Shown here piece by piece: positions 7,187 to 15,969 of a stretch of DNA of 29,744 nucleotides; positions within the stretch are counted from its first letter, which is position 1; every line of letters starts with the position of its first letter. Under the pieces are notes generated by a model that was given only the letters and a program-made list of their open reading frames with translations, did not search any database and had not been told where the DNA came from. The DNA comes from Granulosicoccus sp964437945 (GTDB lineage: Bacteria > Pseudomonadota > Gammaproteobacteria > Granulosicoccales > Granulosicoccaceae), in assembly GCA_964437945.1 (NCBI GenBank), contig CAYTJF010000040.1, positions 1-29,744 on the forward strand. Direction: 5' to 3'. Made by a program: the position numbers and the translations under genes.

Positions 7187-8104
7187 GTGTTGGGATTAGC
7201 AAGAATAGCTGAAGTAGGGTTGTTTGCAGCCGCAGCAATTAGTGCGGCGATAGTTTATTTGGGTGTTTTGATCTTCGATATGAGCGTGGTGTTCGGTTTG
7301 CTCGTAACACCTGTTGCTATCATGCTCAGTGCGGCGGTTTTGGCTTTTGTGATGTTAAGGCACCAAGAGAGAGCGGCAGTATCGGCTATGCTGATAGCGG
7401 CTGTGTTTGTTTTTGCTGCATCACTGATGTTGCAGCACAATACACCTCCAGTGCTCATTTTTGTAGCATTGTGCTGGATAGCGACCTTAATCGTTGCCAG
7501 TGTATTGCGCAACTTGGTGAGCCTGAAAATGGCGGTACTCGCAGTAGTACCAGTTACTGTGCTGATTGGGTTGCTCGCCAGTGTGTTCAAGGCCGAGCTT
7601 GTGCATTTTTGGCAGGTTTTGGTAGCTGAAGCATTGAGTGTTCTGTCAGCTGCAGAACTGGAGAATTTGGGAGATAAGAACCTGGTCGTGATACGTGATG
7701 TCATGCCAGTTATGTTGGCTGAATCAGCGATTAGTTGGGCTTTGTTTATTGTTACCTGTGGCGTGTTTATCGCCAGGTATTGGCAGGCGCAATTATTTAA
7801 CGCTGGCGGTTTTCAGAAGGAGTTCCATTCATTGCAGCTGGGAAGAGAAGCTGTAATAGTTTTTGTTGCAGCGTTCGGATTGGCTCAGGTGTTTTCATGG
7901 TCGCTCTTTACGCTAATAACATCAGCGATGATGTTTGTATTTTTTATCCAGGGATTGTCAGTACTGCATTGCTTAACCAGGCAACGTGGTCTGAGCAAGA
8001 ATTGGTTGGCTGGCATGTACGCAATACTGTGGCTGCCACCAACTATGTTTGTATTAAGCGTATTGGGAATAGCGGACAACCTGTTCCGAATACGTAAAAT
8101 TTGA
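7187..8104 (+). CDS. DUF2232-type integral membrane protein
   Basis: A 305-residue, very hydrophobic protein with about eight predicted membrane spans (clear ones near residues 8-30, 35-58, 63-82, 88-107, 112-132, 178-198, 222-245 and 272-292). Its position between rpsR and rplI is where Pseudomonas and many gammaproteobacteria carry a DUF2232 protein (PA4933 in P. aeruginosa), so the family call rests on context plus topology. Function is unknown. The GTG at 7187 is the furthest upstream sensible start and has no clear ribosome site; translation may be coupled to the ribosomal genes. The gene ends 19 bp before the rplI ATG. Confidence 0.75.
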   Translation: MLGLARIAEVGLFAAAAISAAIVYLGVLIFDMSVVFGLLVTPVAIMLSAAVLAFVMLRHQERAAVSAMLIAAVFVFAASLMLQHNTPPVLIFVALCWIATLIVASVLRNLVSLKMAVLAVVPVTVLIGLLASVFKAELVHFWQVLVAEALSVLSAAELENLGDKNLVVIRDVMPVMLAESAISWALFIVTCGVFIARYWQAQLFNAGGFQKEFHSLQLGREAVIVFVAAFGLAQVFSWSLFTLITSAMMFVFFIQGLSVLHCLTRQRGLSKNWLAGMYAILWLPPTMFVLSVLGIADNLFRIRKI

Positions 8105-8123
8105 ATAGGTATTGGGGATACGC

Positions 8124-8579
8124 ATGCAAGTCATACTTTTAGAAAAAATCGATAATGTCGGTAGTCTGGGTGATCTGGTCGACGTTAAATCTGGCTTTGC
8201 GCGCAACTTCTTGTTGCCTCAAGGCAAAGCTGAAATGGCGACTAAAACCAACATTGAGGCATTTCAGGCTCGTCGTGCCGAGCTGGAAGAGCAACAAACG
8301 AAAGCGCTTCAATCGGCACAGCAACGCGCAGCTTCACTGGAAGGGTTAAGTGTGACTATTACGTCAAGAAGTGGTACCGAAGGCAAGCTGTTCGGATCGG
8401 TTGGCACAGAAGAAATTCGAGCGGCCATCGAGGCTGCTGGTGTAGAAATTGAGAAGAAGGAAATTAGAATGCCGGATGGTCCATTGCGAAATATAGGCGA
8501 GCATCCTGTGAATTTGCACCTGCATGCCGATGTTGATGCACAGGTCACTGTAGACGTAGTAGGTGAAGAAGCAGACTAA
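8124..8579 (+). CDS. rplI: 50S ribosomal protein L9
   Basis: L9 binds 23S rRNA near the L1 stalk and helps keep reading frame. The 151-residue product starts MQVILLEKIDNVGSLGDLVDVKSGFARNFL, the signature N-terminal domain, followed by a long central helix (residues about 40-75) and the C-terminal rRNA-binding domain. The ATG at 8124 is preferred to an upstream TTG at 8112 because it matches the universal N-terminus and has GGGGA at 8114-8118. It is last in the ribosomal operon; a GC-rich hairpin follows. Confidence 0.97.
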   Translation: MQVILLEKIDNVGSLGDLVDVKSGFARNFLLPQGKAEMATKTNIEAFQARRAELEEQQTKALQSAQQRAASLEGLSVTITSRSGTEGKLFGSVGTEEIRAAIEAAGVEIEKKEIRMPDGPLRNIGEHPVNLHLHADVDAQVTVDVVGEEAD

Positions 8580-8911
8580 GAAAGGCGTCTGAATAGGGGA
8601 TGCCTTGCCGGCCGCACTTGGCCGGCCACAACTGTTCATTTATGTTGCACGTTGTTGCATGCTGGATATCCTGGTCTTGTTATGTCAACACATGGCTTGT
8701 TTTTGTACACAATACTACAAGAACGCTTGTCCTCAGAACGACTTCTAGTTTCAAATCTCAATGGTTCCAGATCGCTCAAGACGGGGTGTTTGCAGAAGTG
8801 TTTGAAGCTTCATGATCGAATGAGTCGGTTTTTTAGAAATTGAACGTATAACTGTGAATGTGTAGCTGTTAAAGTTGTACAGCCAGGACCTTCTGCCGTG
8901 AGGCTCACCAC
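8580..8911. other. Intergenic region between rplI and dnaB
   Basis: 332 bp. Apart from the hairpin at 8607-8626 I find no gene and no convincing -35/-10 pair. The ribosome site of dnaB is GTGAGG at 8898-8903. Short open frames here lack ribosome sites and recognisable sequence. Confidence 0.6.
8607..8626 (+). terminator. GC-rich hairpin after rplI, possible terminator
   Basis: GCCGGCC-GCACTT-GGCCGGC forms a perfect 7-bp all-GC stem with a 6-nt loop, 27 bp after the rplI stop. It lacks a proper T-tract (CACAACTGTTCATTT follows), so it may be a weak terminator, an RNA 3'-end stabiliser or a processing signal. Confidence 0.5.
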
Positions 8912-10336
8912 ATGTCTTTCAACCCAGACGATTATGCCGTTGAGTATGAGTCAACCAGTGAGTTGGCTGAGCAGCTCAGCGCTGCACGTATGCCACCACA
9001 TTCCATTGAAGCAGAGCAGGCGGTACTTGGCTGTCTTCTGCTCAATGCCGAGGCCTTCGATAAAATTTCCGAAACGGTTGTAGAGAAGGATTTCTATCAG
9101 TACAACCATCGGGTTATTTTTCGTGCGATAACATCGCTTGTCAGTGAAAACCTTGTTCCCGATGTTGTAACAGTAACTGGTCAATTGCAGACCATGGGCT
9201 TGCTCGAAGACGCAAACGGTGTGCACTATATAGGCGCGATCGCACAAGAGACGCCAAGCATCTCTAATATCGCGGCCTATGCTGATATCGTTCGAGAGCG
9301 CTCTGTGCTGCGTCAACTTATCGGTGTGGCTAACGAAATTGCGGATAGCGCATTTGACAGCGATGGTCTCAGTACCAAAAACCTGCTTGATCAGGCTGAG
9401 GCTAAAGTGTTTGCGATCGCGGATCAAACCGGTAGAGCAGGAAGCGGTGGTTTTGCCAACATTAAAACGGTGCTGGCGACTGCAATCGAGCGCATCAACA
9501 CACTGTATGAATCAGATGCAACTATTACTGGGCAATCAACCGGGTTTGATGATCTCGATGAAATGACCAGTGGGTTGCAATCATCTGATCTGATCATTGT
9601 GGCTGGTCGACCCTCTATGGGTAAAACAACTTTCGCAATGAATATGGCTGAACATGCAGCGCTAACAGCCGAAAAGCCGGTGGCCGTGTTTAGTATGGAG
9701 ATGCCTGCAGAGCAGTTGGGCATGAGGCTCATTTCGTCTTTGGGGAGAGTCGAATTGCAAAAGCTGCGTACCGGTAATCTGGCCGAACAGGATTGGCCGC
9801 GGGTCACCTCCGCGATCACTATACTGAACCAGAAACGCAATCTGTTTATCGACGATACCCCAGCGTTGACGCCTGTAGAATTGCGTGCTCGTTGTCGCCG
9901 ACTCGCACGTGAGCACGGTATCAGCATGATCGTGATTGATTACCTGCAGTTAATGCAAATCTCGGGTGGTGATGGAAATCGAACCAACGAAATATCAGAA
10001 ATCTCGCGCTCGTTAAAAGCCCTGGCAAAAGAACTATCAGTGCCTGTTATTGCCCTGTCGCAATTGAATCGAAGTCTTGAGCAGCGTCCCGACAAGCGAC
10101 CAGTCATGTCCGATTTGCGTGAATCAGGAGCGATTGAGCAAGACGCCGATGTGATCATATTCATTTATCGAGATGAGGTTTACAATCCGGAAGATGAACA
10201 GAGCAAAGGCAAGGCCGAAATCCTGATCCGAAAGCAACGTAACGGACCTATTGGCTCCTGTATACTGACGTTTCTTGGCAAATACACTCGCTTTGAGAAT
10301 TATTCACCAGAGGTTTATTCTGGCGAGTTCAGCTAG
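8912..10336 (+). CDS. dnaB: Replicative DNA helicase DnaB
   Basis: DnaB is the hexameric 5'-3' helicase that drives the replication fork and binds primase through its N-domain. The 474 residues (E. coli 471) show the N-terminal PHSIEAEQAVLGCLLLN segment, a linker, then the RecA-like motor with Walker A GRPSMGKTT (232-240), Walker B IVIDYLQLM ending at D343, and the C-terminal SDLRESGAIEQDADVIIFIYRD and RNGPIG segments. No intein is present. GTGAGG 8 bp upstream supports the ATG. It is followed 73 bp later by alr, as in Pseudomonas. Confidence 0.98.
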   Translation: MSFNPDDYAVEYESTSELAEQLSAARMPPHSIEAEQAVLGCLLLNAEAFDKISETVVEKDFYQYNHRVIFRAITSLVSENLVPDVVTVTGQLQTMGLLEDANGVHYIGAIAQETPSISNIAAYADIVRERSVLRQLIGVANEIADSAFDSDGLSTKNLLDQAEAKVFAIADQTGRAGSGGFANIKTVLATAIERINTLYESDATITGQSTGFDDLDEMTSGLQSSDLIIVAGRPSMGKTTFAMNMAEHAALTAEKPVAVFSMEMPAEQLGMRLISSLGRVELQKLRTGNLAEQDWPRVTSAITILNQKRNLFIDDTPALTPVELRARCRRLAREHGISMIVIDYLQLMQISGGDGNRTNEISEISRSLKALAKELSVPVIALSQLNRSLEQRPDKRPVMSDLRESGAIEQDADVIIFIYRDEVYNPEDEQSKGKAEILIRKQRNGPIGSCILTFLGKYTRFENYSPEVYSGEFS

Positions 10337-10409
10337 GCCATGACTTCATGTTTTTGTTGTTGGCATCAGTTCAAAGTTGCCAGGCCTTGGCCATCCGTTA
10401 GTCATCTCA

Positions 10410-11480
10410 ATGACCTCAACCAATAAGCGCGCTTTACGAATAAGCGTTGATCTTGGTGCAATCCGAGATAACTTAGCGCTTGCCAGATTGCGGTCCGGTG
10501 GGCAAAACCTGTTTGCAGTGGTCAAAGCCGATGCTTATGGACATGGAGCTGTTAAGGTTGCAACAGCACTTAACCAGGCAGATGGTTTTGCCGTTGTAAC
10601 TTTGGCCGAAGCTATTGAGCTTCGCGATGCGTCGATCGACAAACCCATTCTGGTTTTACACGGTGCTCGCGATCAGAATGAAAGTGCGGCGTTTGCACAA
10701 TATAAACTTTGGCCTGTTATACATTGTAAGGACCAACTGAATTGGTTTGCTCAATTGCCGAATTCAAGCCAATTGCAGGCATGGATAAAGATTGATACCG
10801 GGATGGGGCGGTTGGGTTTTCAACCGGATGAGCTGGATAAGATTCTCGCCTCCGACTGCGGACTGAACTGGTTTGGTGCTTTAACTCATTTCGCTAGTGC
10901 GGATGAAACCGAGAATCATCTGACAGAGCGGCAGATTCAGTCTTTCAATAACCTTACGCAACATAAAGTTTTGCAACGAAGTATGGCTAATTCTGCAGCG
11001 ATTTTGGCCTGGCCAGGTTCACAGGCCCAATGGGCGCGACCGGGCATTATGCTGTATGGCGCAAATCCAATTCAAAGTCAATTGACAGAGGAAGTGCCAT
11101 TGAGGCTTGCCATGCGTGTATCGGCACCATTGATTTCGATAAAGCGATACAAAGCGGGTGAAACCATTGGTTATGCTGCAAGCTATGTTTGTAGTGAACC
11201 CAAGTACATTGGGTATATTGCAATTGGATACGGCGATGGGCTTCCCAGGGTGCTGGATCAACATGCCAGTGTTTTACTAAATGGACAAATTTGTCAAATT
11301 GTCGGGCGAGTTTCCATGGACACTATTGCAATTGATTTAAGTCGAATACAAAACGCGAAATTGGGTGACGAAGCAGTACTGTGGGGTGTCGAACATCCTA
11401 TTGAAATTTTGGCAAACGCAGCTGGTACTGTTAGCTACGAGTTAATGACATCAATTCGAGGACAGCGGGTTTATATCTGA
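10410..11480 (+). CDS. alr: Alanine racemase
   Basis: This PLP enzyme interconverts L- and D-alanine, giving D-Ala for peptidoglycan. The 356-residue protein has the PLP lysine K39 in FAVVKADAYGHG and the second catalytic base Y274 in AIGYGDGLPR, plus the conserved WIKIDTGMGRLGF, ARPGIMLYG and GRVSMDTIAIDL segments. The ATG at 10410 is chosen because it gives the usual family length; a TTG at 10377 would add 11 residues. Neither has a strong ribosome site. No signal peptide, so cytoplasmic. Whether it is the biosynthetic (Alr) or a catabolic (DadX) form cannot be told from sequence; location next to dnaB favours Alr. Confidence 0.95.
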   Translation: MTSTNKRALRISVDLGAIRDNLALARLRSGGQNLFAVVKADAYGHGAVKVATALNQADGFAVVTLAEAIELRDASIDKPILVLHGARDQNESAAFAQYKLWPVIHCKDQLNWFAQLPNSSQLQAWIKIDTGMGRLGFQPDELDKILASDCGLNWFGALTHFASADETENHLTERQIQSFNNLTQHKVLQRSMANSAAILAWPGSQAQWARPGIMLYGANPIQSQLTEEVPLRLAMRVSAPLISIKRYKAGETIGYAASYVCSEPKYIGYIAIGYGDGLPRVLDQHASVLLNGQICQIVGRVSMDTIAIDLSRIQNAKLGDEAVLWGVEHPIEILANAAGTVSYELMTSIRGQRVYI

Positions 11481-11667
11481 CATAGAATACGGAATTAATA
11501 CCAATTGTAAATGCCAACTTGTTATAAAATTATTAGAGACTGTCAGGTAAAGCATTGTTGCGTGTCGCGCGATATCGAACAGCAATCTAACGATTCTGGT
11601 TAGAATACTTTTGAACTTTGAAGCAGCAGCTCACACTGGACCTGTAGCAATGAGCAGCATGAAGAGT

Positions 11668-11991
11668 TTATCGTTCCAGTAGCGCTAATTTGTCGGGTTT
11701 GTCTTCCCAATCTTTAGCATCTTCTGGCGGGTCTTTTTGAACTGTGATAACCGGCCAAATTGCTGATAGTTCGGCGTTGAGAGCCAGATACTGTTCGTCT
11801 TCGGGCTTCATATCCTCTTCAGCGACAATGGCGTTGATAGGGCATTCAGGTTCGCACAGAGAGCAATCGATGCATTCTTCTGGGTCGATGACAAGAAAAT
11901 TGGGCCCTTCGTGAAAACAGTCAACCGGGCACACTTCGACGCAATCGGTGTACTTGCACTTGATGCAGTTCTCAGTAACGATAAACGTCAT
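11668..11991 (-). CDS. fdxA: 7Fe ferredoxin FdxA
   Basis: A 107-residue ferredoxin with one [3Fe-4S] and one [4Fe-4S] cluster, acting as a low-potential electron carrier. Cysteines fall at 9, 12, 17, 21, 25, 40, 43, 46 and 50, the Azotobacter FdI pattern with the distinctive TENCIKCKYTDCVEVCP N-terminus and CIDCSLCEPECP centre. The long C-terminal extension with WPVITVQKDPP is typical of the type. The ATG at 11991 is preferred over a TTG two codons upstream; AGAGAG precedes it. It stands alone, convergent with alr. The electron partner is not indicated by its neighbours. Confidence 0.96.
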   Translation of the reverse strand: MTFIVTENCIKCKYTDCVEVCPVDCFHEGPNFLVIDPEECIDCSLCEPECPINAIVAEEDMKPEDEQYLALNAELSAIWPVITVQKDPPEDAKDWEDKPDKLALLER

Positions 11992-12027
11992 AGTCAATCT
12001 CTCTCTGGTTTGGCTTGCTAGTTGCAG

Positions 12028-12036
12028 ATAGTATCA
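12028..12036 (-). promoter_or_regulatory. Possible extended -10 element for fdxA
   Basis: On the minus strand TGATACTAT reads as TGn plus TACTAT, an extended -10, about 40 bp upstream of the fdxA ATG. There is no matching -35, which extended -10 promoters can do without. Confidence 0.3.
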
Positions 12037-12241
12037 AAAAATATCGGTCGCTTGGGTGTTGAGCGCGATGGCAGACTTTACGGCAATGGCGCTCTTTCTG
12101 TGAGCGTATGCTGTGGTGGGTCACTTTTTGGGGTAATGGGTTTGTTTTGATGCCTTGTAGGGTGCCTGTAGTATGTGGTTCGGATTCAAATTAGATAAGC
12201 ATGAAATAAGTAACGAATGTTGCCTGTTACAAGGCGTATCT

Positions 12242-12271
12242 TTGTGTTGCAATGAATTGTGTTGCAATGAA
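12242..12271. repeat. 15-bp direct repeat upstream of galU
   Basis: TTGTGTTGCAATGAA occurs twice head to tail, about 105 bp before the galU ATG. It could be a binding site pair or simple slippage. Confidence 0.8.
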
Positions 12272-12375
12272 ATGAGTAGATGTAGTTCGGCGGCTCCGTT
12301 GTATGTCATTTGGAGTATTTGGCCGCCGGTTATGGACGTCGGATAGGTATAGTCGTCAGATTGAATGGAGTAAAA

Positions 12376-13299
12376 ATGAAACAAATTAAAAAGGCGGTTT
12401 TTCCGGTTGCAGGTATGGGGACAAGGTTTCTGCCGGCCACCAAAGCTAATCCGAAAGAGATGCTGCCGGTGGTTGATAAACCGCTCATTCAATATGCGGC
12501 TGAAGAAGCGGTAGCGGCTGGCATCGACACACTGATATTTGTTACCGGTCGAAATAAACGGTCAATTGAAGATCACTTTGACACCGCCTATGAGATGGAG
12601 CGAGAACTCGAAGCCAAGGGCAAAGATAAAATGCTTGCCGTACTTCGCGACATACTGCCAGAGCATGTCAATTGTGTATTTATTCGCCAGTCACAAGCGC
12701 TTGGTCTTGGGCATGCGGTGCTGTGTGCCAAGCCAGTTGTAAATAACGAACCCTTCGCCGTGATTTTGGCTGATGACTTGATTAATTTCAGCAACCAACC
12801 TTGTCTGAGCCAGATGGTTGATGTATTCAATTATCAGCATTGTTCTATCCTGGGCACAGAGCCTGTACCCAAAGAAGATGTCAGTTCTTATGGCATCGTT
12901 GCGGGCAGCGAAGTCAAACCGGGTTTAATGGAAGTGTCGGGTATCGTTGAAAAACCTGCTGTTGCCGATGCGCCAAGCAATGTAGCTGTTGTGGGTCGAT
13001 ACATTTTAACTCCGCGAATTTTTCATCTTCTTGAAAACACACAACGTGGTGCTGGTAACGAAATTCAGCTGACCGACGCGATTGCAGAATTGCTTTCCGA
13101 GCAGCGCGTGTTGTCGTACAACTTCGATGGCCGACGCTTTGATTGTGGTAGTAAACTCGGTTATTTGAAAGCTCAGGTTGAATTTGCTTTGGATCACCAC
13201 GAGCTAGGTGTGGAGTTCGCAGGCTATCTCGAAGAGCTTAATAAGCGCATGGAAAGTAATGTAGTATCGATGGCAAAAAAAACGGGTGAGCAATCCTGA
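12376..13299 (+). CDS. galU: UTP-glucose-1-phosphate uridylyltransferase
   Basis: GalU makes UDP-glucose from UTP and glucose-1-phosphate for LPS, exopolysaccharide and galactose metabolism. The 307-residue protein starts MKQIKKAVFPVAGMGTRFLPATK, the nucleotide-binding signature, followed by KEMLPVVDKPLIQYAAEEAVAAG, the LGLGHAVLCAKP segment, FAVILADDLI with the metal-binding Asp, GIVEKPA and GNEIQLTDAIAEL. ATG at 12376 is selected over the in-frame upstream ATG at 12310 because GGAG lies 5 bp before it and it matches the family N-terminus. An intrinsic terminator follows 30 bp after the stop. Confidence 0.97.
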   Translation: MKQIKKAVFPVAGMGTRFLPATKANPKEMLPVVDKPLIQYAAEEAVAAGIDTLIFVTGRNKRSIEDHFDTAYEMERELEAKGKDKMLAVLRDILPEHVNCVFIRQSQALGLGHAVLCAKPVVNNEPFAVILADDLINFSNQPCLSQMVDVFNYQHCSILGTEPVPKEDVSSYGIVAGSEVKPGLMEVSGIVEKPAVADAPSNVAVVGRYILTPRIFHLLENTQRGAGNEIQLTDAIAELLSEQRVLSYNFDGRRFDCGSKLGYLKAQVEFALDHHELGVEFAGYLEELNKRMESNVVSMAKKTGEQS

Positions 13300-13328
13300 A
13301 CAAATAAACGCTGTATTTTCAATATTAA

Positions 13329-13353
13329 AAAGCCGGTGGTCGTTGCCGGCTTT
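13329..13353 (+). terminator. Intrinsic terminator after galU, possibly bidirectional
   Basis: AAAGCCGG and CCGGCTTT form a perfect 8-bp stem around a 9-nt loop, followed by TTTGATTTGATTGATTT. An A-run on the other side could serve the convergent dehydrogenase gene ending at 13389. Confidence 0.8.
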
Positions 13354-13388
13354 GATTTGATTGATTTATTTGTGCCTTGGTTTATGTG

Positions 13389-15812
13389 CTAAGCACGCAG
13401 TTTCTCGTTGTCAGGATCAAACAAAGGCTCAGCAACAACAGTAGCGTTGACGACTTCTCCGAGTACGCTTAACTTGACCTTGGTTCCGGGTGACGCCATT
13501 TCTGCATTAACATACCCTAATGCAATACTCTGGTTTAGTCGAAAACCGAATCCGCCACTGGTTGTATAACCTATAGCCTTGTCACCGCTTATAATGGTAC
13601 AGCCGTAAAGCGCATCGTATTCTGTGCTGTCGAGCTGTAATTGAACAAACAGTAATGCACTCCCTTGCTGTTTCTCGATTTGCAGAGCCTCTTTCCCTGG
13701 GAAGTCGACGGCTTTGTCGAGTTTGATAAATCGGTCAAGACCTGCCATAAGGGGGGATGTTTCATGATCCAATTCAGCTTGCATGGCACGATAACCTTTC
13801 TCCAGACGCATACCATCCATAGCATATTGTCCAAAGTCTCGTAGATCGACACCAGTGGTAGCGGCTGATTCGAAAAGGGCGTTGTAAAGCGCTACCGTGC
13901 TGCTATTGTCAACATGCAATTCCCAACCAAGCTCGCCAATGTAGTTCACCCTTAACGCCATAACCTTGTAGCCAGCTATGTTTATGTGCTGCATGGTTAG
14001 CCATTTGAAGTGATCATTACCCAGATCGCTATCGGTTATCGGTGCCAGTATTTCACGCGATTTGGGTCCTGCCAGAACCAGTGTGCTGTTTTGATCAGTA
14101 ATGTCAGTGACACTAAGCTTTGAGTTAGCAGTCAAGGCGTTTTGCAACCAATCCAGATCGTGTACTCGCGAAGGTGCACCACCAATCAGAATGTAATGTT
14201 CATCACTAATACTGGTTATGGTCATCTCACACGCGATACCCCCGCTTGGATACAGGAAGTAGCTTAAAGACACTCTGCCAGGTGAGGGTACTTTCCCTGC
14301 TATTTGTGAGTCCAGCCAGGCAGCGGCATCAATGCCTTTAAGCTCGAACTTGGCAAAACCGCACAGATCAAGCAGACCTGCGTGCTCTGCGGTATGTAAA
14401 GCTTCGGCTCGTGCCGTTTCAAACCAGCCGCCGTGGCCATAACTTGCAGCAGTGTTGGTGTCATCACCTTCCTTCGCAAACCACATGGCTCGCTCATAGC
14501 CACCGCGTGCACCAAACTGTGCGTTTTTCGCTTTCAGTGTTTCATATAGTGGACTGGTCAAGCGAGGACGACCGGCAGGCCATTCATCGTGCGGATAGCC
14601 GATTGCATACTCCTGGCCATAGAGCTCGACTGCCTTGTCCACCACATACGCCTGATCGGCGTAGTGGCCATAGCGTCGTGAATCCATCGACCACATATCC
14701 CACTCGGGTCGGCCATCAATAATCCACTCAGCAACCGTTTTTCCAGCACCACCACCTTGGCAAATACCAAAGCTAAAGCTATTGCAATGGAAAACGTTCT
14801 GCAAACCTGCAGCTGGTCCAACATTTGGTATGCCATCGGGCGTATACGGAATTGGGCCGTTAATGACTTTTTGCACCCCAACGCTGCCCAGAATTGGCAG
14901 GCGTTCGCAGGCTTGTTCGATGTACCATTCCAGGCGCTCGAGATCGTCAGGGTAGAGTTCATAGGCGAAGTTTTCTGGTAATTTTCCATCGGCCCAATGC
15001 GCGCGACAACCTTTTTCGTAAGGCCCCAGAATGAGTCCGGTTTTTTCCTGGCGCAGATAGTAAGAGTCATCAGGGTCTCTGATCAGAGGCATCAACGAAT
15101 CCTGCGCTTCTAATTCTGGCACAGACTCGGTAACCAGATACTGGTGTTGCATGGAGACCACCGGCAGGTATTGGCCGAACAGTTCACTGACTTCACCTGA
15201 ACGATAACCTGCAGCGTTAACAATGAATTCGCAAGTATAGGTTTTCGCAGGTGTGCTCACTTGCCAAAGCTTGCCGTCTCGTTGCACTTTGGTTACGCGG
15301 GTAAAGCGTTTAATTTGTGCACCCATTTTGCGCGACGCTGATGCCATGGCTTGGGTGAGTTGGCTAGGATCGATATCTCCATCGTGTGGATCCCACAGGC
15401 CGCCGATCAAACCGTCTGTGTTCAATAGCGGCATACGTTCCTGCATTTGCTGCGGGCTCAGCAGTTCGTAGCCAATATCCATGGCATTGGCCATATCGTG
15501 AACATGATGGAACTCTTGCCATCGATGTTTATTCTGGGCCAGACGAATTGATCCGGTTTGGTGGTAGTTAATTGGGTATTCAGGGTCTTTGGCTAATTGT
15601 GCATAAAGCTTAGTACTGTAATGCTGTAGCTTGATTATATTTCGGCTACCTGAGAAGGTAGGTACGTTACCCGCTGCATGCCAGGTAGAACCCGACGTTA
15701 GTTCATCCATTTCGAGTAAAAGCGTATCGGTCCAGCCGCGCAACGCCAAGTGATACAGTGTGCTACATCCGGCAACACCACCGCCAATAATAAGAACTTT
15801 TGCATCAGCCAT
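13389..15812 (-). CDS. FAD-dependent dehydrogenase fused to GcvT-like domain (dimethylglycine/sarcosine dehydrogenase type)
   Basis: An 807-residue two-part enzyme. Residues about 4-380 are a DAO-type FAD oxidoreductase with the dinucleotide motif VLIIGGGVAGCSTLYHLA. SGSTWHAAG contains H45, the place where related mitochondrial enzymes bind FAD covalently. After a linker, residues about 440-690 are a GcvT-like folate-binding domain (YIGELGWELHV, DGMRLEKGYRAM), and about 700-790 its C-terminal barrel (IGYTTSGGFGFRLNQSIALGYV). This architecture demethylates N-methyl amino acids such as dimethylglycine or sarcosine, passing the one-carbon unit to tetrahydrofolate. The exact substrate cannot be read from sequence. 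It stands alone on this strand, divergent from an MFS transporter 157 bp away that might carry a related compound. Confidence 0.85.
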   Translation of the reverse strand: MADAKVLIIGGGVAGCSTLYHLALRGWTDTLLLEMDELTSGSTWHAAGNVPTFSGSRNIIKLQHYSTKLYAQLAKDPEYPINYHQTGSIRLAQNKHRWQEFHHVHDMANAMDIGYELLSPQQMQERMPLLNTDGLIGGLWDPHDGDIDPSQLTQAMASASRKMGAQIKRFTRVTKVQRDGKLWQVSTPAKTYTCEFIVNAAGYRSGEVSELFGQYLPVVSMQHQYLVTESVPELEAQDSLMPLIRDPDDSYYLRQEKTGLILGPYEKGCRAHWADGKLPENFAYELYPDDLERLEWYIEQACERLPILGSVGVQKVINGPIPYTPDGIPNVGPAAGLQNVFHCNSFSFGICQGGGAGKTVAEWIIDGRPEWDMWSMDSRRYGHYADQAYVVDKAVELYGQEYAIGYPHDEWPAGRPRLTSPLYETLKAKNAQFGARGGYERAMWFAKEGDDTNTAASYGHGGWFETARAEALHTAEHAGLLDLCGFAKFELKGIDAAAWLDSQIAGKVPSPGRVSLSYFLYPSGGIACEMTITSISDEHYILIGGAPSRVHDLDWLQNALTANSKLSVTDITDQNSTLVLAGPKSREILAPITDSDLGNDHFKWLTMQHINIAGYKVMALRVNYIGELGWELHVDNSSTVALYNALFESAATTGVDLRDFGQYAMDGMRLEKGYRAMQAELDHETSPLMAGLDRFIKLDKAVDFPGKEALQIEKQQGSALLFVQLQLDSTEYDALYGCTIISGDKAIGYTTSGGFGFRLNQSIALGYVNAEMASPGTKVKLSVLGEVVNATVVAEPLFDPDNEKLRA

Positions 15813-15895
15813 TGCGTTATTAATCCAAACTTTTAAAGAATCAGGTTACGATAGTATCCAGCAAGTTTAAGCTCTAGAGCCAGTTGAGCATAGCT

Positions 15896-15923
15896 TATAG
15901 CGACAAAAGTATAGCGACAAAAG
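15896..15923. repeat. 14-bp direct repeat in the dehydrogenase/MFS divergent region
   Basis: TATAGCGACAAAAG occurs twice head to tail in the 157-bp region between the divergent dehydrogenase and MFS genes, 46 bp before the MFS ATG. It could be a shared operator; no protein is implicated. Confidence 0.8.
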
Positions 15924-15969
15924 TGTTTTTGCCAGCTTACTTCTATCCCAGAATAACCATTGAATCGAA

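Larger units (their letters stand above)
11992..12375. other. Divergent intergenic region fdxA/galU
   Basis: 384 bp holding the upstream sequences of both genes. Visible elements are a possible extended -10 for fdxA, a CGCTC-TTTCTGT-GAGCG hairpin at 12090-12106, and a 15-bp direct repeat (TTGTGTTGCAATGAA twice, 12242-12271). No clear galU promoter and no credible gene were found. Confidence 0.6.

Noticed and set aside
8600..8815. 71-codon frame between rplI and dnaB
   Set aside because: It starts inside the post-rplI hairpin, has no ribosome site and no recognisable pattern.
11587..11603. CTAAC-GATTCTG-GTTAG hairpin between alr and fdxA as terminator
   Set aside because: Stem of only 5 bp with one or two G-C pairs per arm and no T-run of useful length.
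12121..12492. 123-codon minus-strand frame overlapping the start of galU
   Set aside because: It runs over the galU ribosome site and coding start; composition is unlike a protein and no start signal is seen.
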